Of a DNA stretch of 5,330 nt, positions 1 through 5,056 are shown in pieces (the first letter of the stretch is position 1; the number at the start of each line of letters is the position of its first letter). The notes beneath the pieces are model-generated. The model was not told the origin of the DNA and made no database searches. It saw only the letters and a list, made by a program, of their open reading frames with translations. The position numbers and the translations under genes are program-made. The stretch is taken from assembly GCA_031290055.1 (NCBI GenBank), contig JAITOH010000051.1, forward strand, positions 1 to 5,330, read 5' to 3'. The DNA is from Endomicrobium sp. (GTDB lineage Bacteria > Elusimicrobiota > Endomicrobiia > Endomicrobiales > Endomicrobiaceae).

Positions 1-111
1 ACTTCTAAGAATTTTAGGTTTAAATTTGGAGGAACAAGAAAAGAGATAAGAATACAAATTATAAATACAGTTTTTGATTTATTAAAAAAGAATATAATTC
101 AGTTGAAATAA
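1..111 (+). CDS. CinA/PncC-type nicotinamide-nucleotide amidase, C-terminal end (5' part outside window)
   Basis: The first frame is open from base 1 to a TAA at 109-111 and gives the last 36 residues of a protein. The fragment contains FRFKFGGTRKEIR followed by an amphipathic helix NTVFDLLKK. This fits the end of the CinA C-terminal (PncC) domain, where an F-x-F-x-G-x-R-x-x-I/V-R segment is followed by an A/T-L-x-L-L helix at the very C-terminus. In that family the domain hydrolyses the amide of nicotinamide mononucleotide to give NaMN, which recycles pyridine nucleotides in the cytosol. The catalytic part lies upstream and cannot be seen, so I cannot tell the stand-alone amidase (pncC) from the two-domain competence-type cinA, nor whether the gene is intact. 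No terminator is evident behind it. The assignment rests on a short motif and is moderate; the reading frame itself is well supported. Confidence 0.6.
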   Translation, partial: TSKNFRFKFGGTRKEIRIQIINTVFDLLKKNIIQLK

Positions 112-283
112 AAGTATAATTGAGGTATAAAATCTTCGATAGGGGAAATAGAAACAATAACAGCAACATAAGTAAAATAGTGTACACTGAGTCCATCTTT
201 GAAAACATTATAGAGGATAAAGGTGAAATAGTCTTTTAATGTCATCATTCTTTAAAAAATCTTTGGTGCTTTATTTCGAATCA

Positions 284-311
284 TTTGCATATTTTTCGTA
301 TTTCGTATAAT
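284..311 (+). promoter_or_regulatory. Candidate sigma-70-type promoter
   Basis: TTTGCA at 284-289 is followed after 16 bases by a perfect TATAAT at 306-311. Start of transcription would be near 318. It could serve the short frame at 337-426 or, through a leader of about 335 bases, the Bax inhibitor-like gene at 654. The -35 box matches the consensus at four of six positions, and AT-rich DNA gives many chance -10 boxes, so this is only a candidate. Confidence 0.4.
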
Positions 312-336
312 ATATACAATAATGTTGCTGTAGTTT

Positions 337-426
337 ATGAATTATAAAACGGCACCTTTTTATTTGTATTCGTCAATTCAAATAGGAACAGAAGTTGGGG
401 GTACGTATGTAGCATTCGAAAAGTAA
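337..426 (+). CDS. Possible small ORF of 29 codons, function unknown
   Basis: An ATG at 337 opens a 29-codon frame that stops at TAA 424-426. The product begins MNYKTAPFYLYSSIQIG and continues TEVGGTYVAFEK. It lies about 20 bases downstream of the expected start from the promoter-like site at 284-311. There is no Shine-Dalgarno sequence before the ATG, the protein has no motif I can identify, and the following sequence carries on in another frame as if a longer gene had been broken. I think a relic or a chance frame is more likely than a working peptide; it is listed because of its position behind a plausible promoter. Confidence 0.15.
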   Translation: MNYKTAPFYLYSSIQIGTEVGGTYVAFEK

Positions 427-477
427 CAAAACTGCTACACTATGGTATTTTTGAAGAAATAGGGATAAAAAAGTTAA

Positions 478-491
478 ATTTATCGATAAAT
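478..491. repeat. 14-bp perfect palindrome ATTTATCGATAAAT
   Basis: The sequence ATTTATCGATAAAT reads the same on both strands and has no spacer, so it is more like a dimeric protein-binding site than a hairpin. It sits about 160 bases upstream of the Bax inhibitor-like gene. A related core TATCGATA occurs at 1560-1567. In such AT-rich DNA a chance origin is quite possible. Confidence 0.25.
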
Positions 492-517
492 ATAGACAAG
501 AAGATCTTTAGTAATCT

Positions 518-661
518 GTGATATTGTTATTTGAGCTTTACGTTGGTAATACTTTGGTTCTAACAGAAATTGAGATGGCAAATATAAATAAATCGCAAAA
601 TTTACTATCTTTTATAAATTCAGCATTCAATTTAATTACTGGAGGAACAAAATATGAGTAA
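518..661 (+). pseudogene. Open frame overlapping the next gene's start; possible decayed gene tail
   Basis: From GTG 518 (or ATG 575) an open frame runs 47 codons to TAA 659-661. It overlaps the Bax inhibitor-like start codon (654-656) by eight bases in the other frame. The peptide contains LYVGNTLVLTEIE and SQNLLSFINSAFNLITGG. The pattern Y-x-G-N-T, then L-T-E/L-E-A/M, then S/A-Q-N-L-L, then F-N-L faintly recalls the C-terminal helices of TolC-type outer-membrane efflux proteins; this is a weak resemblance only. Immediately upstream the same frame has two adjacent stops (TAG 509-511, TAA 512-514) and then opens again, as expected of a gene that has acquired stops. Translation through it would end on the downstream ribosome binding site, so coupling is possible. 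Remnant, small coupled ORF and chance all remain open. Confidence 0.25.
641..646 (+). promoter_or_regulatory. Strong ribosome binding site of the Bax inhibitor-like gene
   Basis: GGAGGA lies seven bases before ATG 654, which fixes that codon as the start. It is the only strong Shine-Dalgarno at a gene start in this window: xth has only GGAA and nadC none. Confidence 0.85.
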
Positions 662-1364
662 TCCACTCTTAAAAGATAAATTTTTTCTGGCACCTTTAAA
701 AAGCACTGAGGTTATGACACTGACCGGTACATTAAATAAAAGTATAGTTTTGTGGATTTGTCTTAGTATAAGTGGATTTTATTCATGGACGCACCCAAAT
801 ATAATTGTACCTTTATTATTTCCAATACTAATTGTTGCTATTACTTCAGCTACAATTTCAATCTTTAAGCAAACAACTTCGCCGTTTTTGTCACCAATTT
901 ACGCTATGAGTGAGGGATTTTTACTTGGAACAATATCTTTGTATTTTGAAAAAATACACCATGGGATTGTATTAAATGCAACTCTTTTAACAATTTGTGC
1001 TTTGTTTTGTATGCTTGCAGCTTATAAAACTGGCATACTTAAAGCCACAAGTAGATTTAAAAAAGTTATAATATTTTCAACATTTGCCGTAGCACTTGTC
1101 TATATAATAAATTTTCTTTTGAACTTTTTTGGTTTTACAAATTTTTCATATATTAGTAACTCATCAACTCTAAGCATTGTTATAAATTTTACAATAGCCG
1201 TAATTGCATCTCTTAATCTTATTATAGATTTTGATTTGATTGAAAATGCTACTCGCATTGGCGTGCCCAAACACATGGAGTGGTATAGTGCTTTTTCTCT
1301 CATGGTAACTATTGTGTGGCTTTATTGCGAACTTTTAAGATTTATCTCAAAGTTGAGAGATTAA
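654..1364 (+). CDS. Bax inhibitor-1-like / YccA-type integral membrane protein
   Basis: This 236-residue hydrophobic protein has about seven membrane segments, roughly residues 30-47, 50-70, 78-98, 105-124, 137-158, 172-192 and 210-229. It matches the Bax inhibitor-1-like family (the BaxI_1 branch) in several places: MTLTGTLNKS near residues 21-30, SPIYAMSEGFLLGT at 80-93, LNLIIDFDLIE at 187-197, and EWYSAF then VTIVWLYCELLR at 209-229. In this superfamily the paired acidic residues of the last helices (here D192, D194, E197 and E226) take part in a pH-sensitive calcium or proton leak across the inner membrane, as described for YetJ. For this branch a transport role is inference. The length is normal for the family and no helix is lost, so the gene appears intact. 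The start is set by GGAGGA seven bases upstream. It is monocistronic: about 600 bases follow before the next gene and a hairpin terminator lies 37 bases after the stop. An eroded short frame overlaps its start. Confidence 0.9.
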   Translation: MSNPLLKDKFFLAPLKSTEVMTLTGTLNKSIVLWICLSISGFYSWTHPNIIVPLLFPILIVAITSATISIFKQTTSPFLSPIYAMSEGFLLGTISLYFEKIHHGIVLNATLLTICALFCMLAAYKTGILKATSRFKKVIIFSTFAVALVYIINFLLNFFGFTNFSYISNSSTLSIVINFTIAVIASLNLIIDFDLIENATRIGVPKHMEWYSAFSLMVTIVWLYCELLRFISKLRD

Positions 1365-1400
1365 AAAATAGAATCGTATTTTTCATAATTACAAATGAAT

Positions 1401-1443
1401 AACAACTCTTTACGAAAAGTGTTCAGAGTTGTTTTCTCGTCTA
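1401..1443 (+). terminator. Probable Rho-independent terminator of the Bax inhibitor-like gene
   Basis: AACAACTCT (1401-1409) pairs perfectly with AGAGTTGTT (1425-1433) over nine base pairs. The arms enclose a 15-base loop in which TAC and GTG can add a short inner stem closed by GAAAA. A T-rich run (TTTTCTCGTCT) follows the right arm. It begins 37 bases after the stop codon. The stem has modest G+C and the T run is interrupted, so termination may be partial. A second, purely A+T hairpin (AAAAATA, loop GAATCG, TATTTTT; 1364-1383) lies directly behind the stop codon. Confidence 0.6.
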
Positions 1444-1961
1444 TGTCAAATGTCTAATATAACAGTGAAGTTGAGTTTTTACACTCACAAGGAGTTTAGA
1501 AAAATACGAAAAATTCCATAGGTGATCAAACGAAACCAACTTAAGTATTTACGTTTTTCTATCGATAAAATAGTATAAGTTTTGCAAAAATAATTCCAAA
1601 AAAGAATTTATTTAGGAACATCAGATGTATAGCTTAAAAACAAAAGTAAAAAATGAAACACACAATTTTGTATGCTTATAAATATGTTCAATAGTTTTTG
1701 TACTAAAGTAAGCACTATAAACGGTAGCTCCATCATGAGAATGGTATTTTCACCCTTTAAACTATTACAGACAATGTGATGAAACAGGTATTTAGTGGTG
1801 CACAATGTGTGAGTTTTACTTGATATATGATATGTAAGTTTTTCTTATGTTTGTAATAATCGTAAAAGATGAGCTTAGTGTACCCAAAAATAGATATTGT
1901 ATCGTAAGGTTTGTTTAATACTGTATAACAGATAATTAGTTATGTTTTGGAAAAATTCTAA
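1444..1961. other. Spacer between the Bax inhibitor-like gene and xth, no gene seen
   Basis: About 520 bases with stops in all frames. A + strand frame around 1720-1790 reads in pieces such as EWYFHPLNYYRQCDETGI but is cut by stops on both sides. The - strand open run 1608-1805 (65 codons, hydrophobic) has neither a ribosome binding site nor a recognisable motif. I treat both as decayed or chance sequence. The 3' end must hold the xth promoter. The best -10 candidate is TATAAC at 1924-1929, but I see no -35 box at proper distance. Confidence 0.55.
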
Positions 1962-2717
1962 ATGAAAATAGTTTCTTGGAATATTAATGGCATAAGAGCA
2001 ATATATAGAAAAGGATTCGTTAATTGGCTTGAAAACGAAAATGCGGATATTGTTTGTGTGCAAGAAACGAAAGCTAATAGAAGACAATTTCCTAGTGATG
2101 TAAGTGAACTATATGAATATAAATTATACTGTTCATCTGCAAAAAAAAAAGGTTACAGTGGTGTGGCCGTTTGGTCAAAAATTGAACCTAAATCAGTAAG
2201 TACAAGCATTAAAAATAATTTCTTTGACAGTGAAGGTAGGGTAATTTGTCTTGATTTTTATGATTTCAAACTGTTTAATGTTTACTTTCCTAATGGTTGT
2301 GCTTCAGAAGAACGTCTTAGGTATAAAATAAATTTCTATGATTATTTTATCGAATATATAAATAATTTTAAAAATAAAGCAGTTATTATATGTGGCGACT
2401 ACAATACTGCACATTACCCAATAGATTTAGCAAACCCCATACAAAATGAAAAAACGTCTGGATTTTTATCTGAAGAAAGAAAAAGACTTGATAATCTCGT
2501 GTCATCAGGATTTGTTGACACGTTTAGAGTGTTTAATAAAGGACCAGGAAACTACACATGGTGGAGTTATAAAACAACTTCTAGGCCAAAAAATATAGGT
2601 TGGCGAATAGATTATTTCTTCACATCAAAGCAAGCAACTAAACATTTGAAGTCTGCAAATATTTTAGGGTCTATTTTAGGATCAGATCATTGTCCGATTT
2701 CAATAGATATTTTCTAA
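1962..2717 (+). CDS. xth: Exodeoxyribonuclease III (AP endonuclease)
   Basis: This 251-residue protein is a complete Xth of the exonuclease III / AP endonuclease fold. The enzyme cuts DNA 5' to abasic sites and trims blocked 3' ends in base excision repair, using Mg2+. The signature segments appear in order: MKIVSWNINGIRA with N7, VCVQETK with metal-ligand E35, YSGVAVW at 65-71, FNVYFPNG with Y108, CGDYNTAHYPIDL with D146 and N148, GWRIDYFF with D217 near residues 213-220, and GSDHCPISIDI with D242 and H243 at the C-terminus. These match the catalytic set of E. coli Xth (N7, E34, Y109, D151, N153, D229, H259). Length is normal, so the gene is intact. The start is fixed by the N-terminal motif beginning at M1; upstream there is only a weak GGAA nine bases away. 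A run of ten A (2141-2150) encodes K61-K63 and could provoke slippage. No partner gene is adjacent. Confidence 0.97.
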   Translation: MKIVSWNINGIRAIYRKGFVNWLENENADIVCVQETKANRRQFPSDVSELYEYKLYCSSAKKKGYSGVAVWSKIEPKSVSTSIKNNFFDSEGRVICLDFYDFKLFNVYFPNGCASEERLRYKINFYDYFIEYINNFKNKAVIICGDYNTAHYPIDLANPIQNEKTSGFLSEERKRLDNLVSSGFVDTFRVFNKGPGNYTWWSYKTTSRPKNIGWRIDYFFTSKQATKHLKSANILGSILGSDHCPISIDIF

Positions 2718-3198
2718 AAGTTGATAAAGCGTGGAACCATTTAACCTGTTATAAAATTGAAGACAATAAAGTTTTTTGCATTTTTAGCTAGTCTGATAAT
2801 TTAAGCGTATAAATGGTGTAAAAACATTAAATTGCAAAAATTATAATTTTCTAATATTTTATTCTCAAAAAAACAATAGGATCTTTTTATTTATATGACG
2901 TAGAAGTTTTTAGTTGGTCAAAAAATAAAAAATACACTAACAAAGTTTTTTTAAGTGGTTGAATAAACCGTATATATAGAAAACCACACCCTTCATTTAG
3001 TTTATATTTATGATTAAGGCTTTTATTCTAACATAAATTCACGCTAAAATCACGATTGTAATAATACTTACTATAACATATGAAACTGTAAGTCGTTGGA
3101 AAAACAGTATTAAACACAAAGCTCTTTTTGTTTTATTATAATATTTTTACGCTGTCGTTTTTAGACCTATATATAAACATGCCAATTATTATAATGGC

Positions 3199-3232
3199 AG
3201 TATCCCTGATAACTTTAGTTATCAGGGATACT
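3199..3232. terminator. Perfect 15-bp hairpin, terminator-like or dispersed repeat
   Basis: AGTATCCCTGATAAC (3199-3213) and its exact reverse complement (3218-3232) flank a four-base loop TTTA. The stem is much more G+C-rich than its surroundings and has no mismatch. On the + strand TTAAAAAATTT follows, so the T tract expected of an intrinsic terminator is missing; on the - strand the flank ATTATAATAA is also poor. It may be the surviving terminator of a dead gene, a bidirectional terminator with a decayed tail, or one copy of a dispersed palindromic element. It lies about 480 bases beyond xth, which is far for a terminator of that gene. Confidence 0.5.
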
Positions 3233-4618
3233 TAAAAAATTTCTTGATTCACTGTTCCAAATCGATAGTTAATAAAAACTTTTCTTCTAAGTTCTTCGGT
3301 TATAAATTTTAAAACTTTATAATATTATGATATCTTGTACAATGTATAAATTAGACATTCCTAAATAAACTTAAGAAAAATAATATTGTTTTAAGATTTT
3401 CTTGAAATAATTTCAAAAAACTACTCATTATTTATAGTTCACTCATAGAAGTATGCATCATTTATCAATTCTTTTATATGAATTTCAAATGCTGTTGTTT
3501 CAAAAAAATCCACCACACATCGAACAATACTTCTATCGTATATTTTTGTTTTTGCAAGACAAAAAGAATTTAAAAAATACTAAAGAACTTTTAATTTACG
3601 CATAATCTTAACAGGGTAAATTCCTTATGAACACAATATTCATAATACAACAGAGCTATATACTCAACGTTGTGCTATTTCACATAAGCCAACAATTATA
3701 GAAACATGAGAATCCTTCAAAGTGTTTCCTTGATTCACCCAAAACTATTAAAACTGTCATGTTATGTGATACTATATAAAATAAATGATCTTTTAGAACC
3801 TTATAGAAGAATATTATTTTTTTCACTGATTGCGTTTGCAAGAAAATAAACCCTCAGTTAAAATACTGTTAAAAACTAAACTTATTATACTCGAATTTGA
3901 AATTTTATCCAAAGAAAAACATTAATATATTCCCAATACACAAGCAAAAACGTAATAGAAAAATAATTAAATAATTATCAATAAAGTTTCCAAAAAAAAA
4001 GAAACACCATCAAAATAACAAGTAACAAATAACTTTCTAGCAGCCTACAAAACATATTCATAAGTTACAAAAAACCAAAACAAAATATTCATTTATTTTT
4101 TGCATAGCAAATATGAACCCTAAAATCTGCTAAATCTAATAGAGCTGTAAACAAAAATAATACCATTGCAGTATAAAATATCCCTAAGAAACACAGCAGT
4201 TTTAAAATTCTCTATTTTTTACAAATAAAATAGTAAATACAAATTGACACCCATGGTTCATTATAAACAAGCACAGACACATCAAAAATATTAAATCAAG
4301 AAACTCCTTTAAAACAAATATCACAATAAATATTTTAACAAGGTACTCCATCAAATAATAAGCAATTTTTAAAGTTGATTCTTTAACAGATGATATGATG
4401 TTTACTAATTTTGTTCTAAATGCAACAAAAAACAAAACCCCTACAACCTATGCAACGCCTGCATAACAAAATGAATAAGAGCTTGAAATATATAAAGCGA
4501 CAATTACTTTTATTAATTATGTTTTTCTCAACTCAACAAAAAGCCTGCATAAGAAGAATAAAATTGCTTACAAGAGGTCCATTCATAAAAAGAAAAACAA
4601 TACTTATTAATTATCTTG

Positions 4619-4639
4619 AAAAAATCGAAGCGAAAGCTC
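4619..4639 (-). terminator. Weak candidate terminator of tRNA-Asp
   Basis: Reading the - strand, nine bases past the tRNA 3' end, GAGC and GCTT can pair (with one G-U) around a TTTC loop, and CGATTTTTTC follows, giving six T in a row. The stem is only four pairs, so the call rests mostly on its position and the T run. Confidence 0.35.
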
Positions 4640-4647
4640 ACAAAATA

Positions 4648-4723
4648 CGGGGACGACGGGATTTGAACCCGCGTTCTCTGCCTTGACAGGGCAGTGTGTT
4701 AAACCAAGCTACACCACATCCCC
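4648..4723 (-). tRNA. tRNA-Asp, anticodon GUC
   Basis: The reverse complement folds into a complete 76-base cloverleaf. The acceptor stem is GGGGATG with CGTCCCC (one T-G pair). The D stem GTGT/ACAC holds an 11-base loop with the conserved GG. The anticodon stem CTGCC/GGCAG has the loop CTGTCAA, giving anticodon GUC, which reads GAC and GAU. The variable loop is five bases, and the T stem GCGGG/CCCGT encloses TTCAAAT. The discriminator base is G73, an aspartate identity element together with the GUC anticodon. CCA is not encoded, so it must be added after transcription. The gene stands alone, in opposite orientation to the protein genes on both sides. Confidence 0.97.
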
Positions 4724-4768
4724 AAAAATGAACAAAACAACACCTTACCTCATTGTATATATACCCCC

Positions 4769-4780
4769 ACACACGTGTGT
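4769..4780. promoter_or_regulatory. Perfect 12-bp palindrome ACACACGTGTGT at the tRNA-Asp start site
   Basis: ACACACGTGTGT is self-complementary with a CACGTG core. It directly abuts the -10 box of the tRNA-Asp promoter, so it would cover the expected transcription start and the first transcribed bases. A repressor or other dimeric protein could bind there. Chance is possible, since simple AC/GT tracts generate such palindromes. Confidence 0.35.
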
Positions 4781-4810
4781 ATTGTATAAGAATATGATAG
4801 ATATTGTCAA
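4781..4810 (-). promoter_or_regulatory. tRNA-Asp promoter with perfect -35 box
   Basis: On the - strand a consensus TTGACA (4805-4810) is followed either by TACAAT after 18 bases (4781-4786) or by TATACA after 16 bases (4783-4788). Transcription would start near 4775 and run through a leader of roughly 50 bases to the tRNA 5' end at 4723. The perfect -35 box and its position before a stable RNA gene make this one of the two best promoters in the window. Confidence 0.75.
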
Positions 4811-5014
4811 ACTTTACACATATCACAAACATTTTTTTGTTTACACTAGTTTTTATTAACAAGAAAATGATATGCGAAAGAATTTTTTAATATTCTAAAT
4901 CCGCTGGATCATAACTTATTTTTCATTACAAACAAAAAATTAACAATCCAATGTAAAAACAAATTTTTACTTAAAACCTTAAAACTTATAAAGTTTTTTC
5001 TAAGTACACAGTTA

Positions 5015-5043
5015 TTGAATTCTTATGCGATATTTTATATAAT
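5015..5043 (+). promoter_or_regulatory. nadC promoter, giving an almost leaderless mRNA
   Basis: TTGAAT (5015-5020), an ideal 17-base spacer and a perfect TATAAT (5038-5043) form a strong sigma-70-type promoter. Expected start is near 5050, only about seven bases before the nadC ATG at 5057. There is therefore no room for a Shine-Dalgarno sequence, and none is seen. Either nadC is translated from a near-leaderless message or the true promoter lies further upstream. Confidence 0.65.
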
Positions 5044-5056
5044 CCAGTCCAATATT

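Larger units (their letters stand above)
112..653. other. Gene-poor spacer with short open-frame remnants
   Basis: This 540-base stretch has no gene I can name. It has short coding-like pieces in different frames. One is 120-239 (+, 39 codons from TTG, ending VYTESIFENIIEDKGEIVF). Another is 337-426 (+, 29 codons from ATG). A third is an open run ending at about 515 (containing HYGIFEEIGIKKLNLS). The fourth is 518-661. The frame changes and lack of ribosome binding sites suggest one or more decayed genes rather than functional small proteins, though chance cannot be excluded at this A+T content. My hand count for 1-540 gives about 90 G against 52 C on the + strand, so the skew is positive. 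Confidence 0.5.
2718..4647. other. 1.9 kb gene-free stretch, probably eroded coding DNA
   Basis: No frame shows a recognisable protein, and no second RNA gene was found when I looked for tRNA T-arm patterns. Short open runs remain: a signal-peptide-like LKTIKFFAFLASLII on the + strand at about 2759-2806; 3439-3579 on the - strand (46 codons, containing CVVDFFETTAFEIHIKELI); and 3706-3849 on the + strand (47 codons from ATG). At about 25% G+C, several runs of this length are expected by chance, so none is called as a gene. A perfect hairpin lies at 3199-3232. Strand composition changes along the stretch: hand counts give 61 G to 74 C for 2821-3420 and 83 G to 158 C for 3421-4380. The part from about 3900 to 4440 is strikingly poor in G and rich in A and C on the + strand. 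Confidence 0.6.
4724..5056. other. Divergent control region between tRNA-Asp and nadC
   Basis: These 333 bases separate two divergently transcribed genes. The tRNA-Asp promoter and its palindrome occupy the left third, and the nadC promoter occupies the last 45 bases. Between about 4811 and 5014 I see only AT-rich sequence with no frame or hairpin worth calling. In 4741-5040 I count about 26 G to 46 C on the + strand. Confidence 0.6.

Noticed and set aside
30..35. Shine-Dalgarno-like GGAGGA near the window start
   Set aside because: It encodes Gly-Gly inside the CinA-type reading frame, and no start codon follows at the right distance.
293..331. dif-like sequence (TTTCGTATAATATATA then TAATGTT)
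   Set aside because: The two halves resemble Xer arms, but the spacing between them is about nine rather than six bases and the second arm diverges. The site also serves better as a -10 region.
1100..1303. Minus-strand frame inside the Bax inhibitor-like gene
   Set aside because: Shadow of the real + strand gene.
1608..1805. Minus-strand frame of 65 codons
   Set aside because: Same reasons: T-rich hydrophobic translation, no start signals, no recognisable domain.
1875..2087. Minus-strand frame overlapping the xth start
   Set aside because: Antisense shadow of xth and its leader.
4202..4435. Minus-strand hydrophobic frame of 77 codons
   Set aside because: No ribosome binding site or family motif; the hydrophobic look comes from T-rich codons on this strand. 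A frame this long is borderline expected by chance at this A+T content.
4457..4552. Direct repeat GCCTGCATAA at 4457-4466 and 4543-4552
   Set aside because: Only two ten-base copies, 76 bases apart, with unrelated flanks. No sign of an array, target-site duplication or mobile element.
4420..4686. Plus-strand open frame of 88 codons ending RGRRDLNPRSLP
   Set aside because: Its C-terminus is the antisense translation of the tRNA-Asp T-arm and anticodon arm, a well-known spurious protein signature. There is no ribosome binding site and the rest has no motif.
4638..4862. Minus-strand open frame of 74 codons
   Set aside because: It runs through the tRNA-Asp gene and its promoter on the same strand, so it is noncoding by context.
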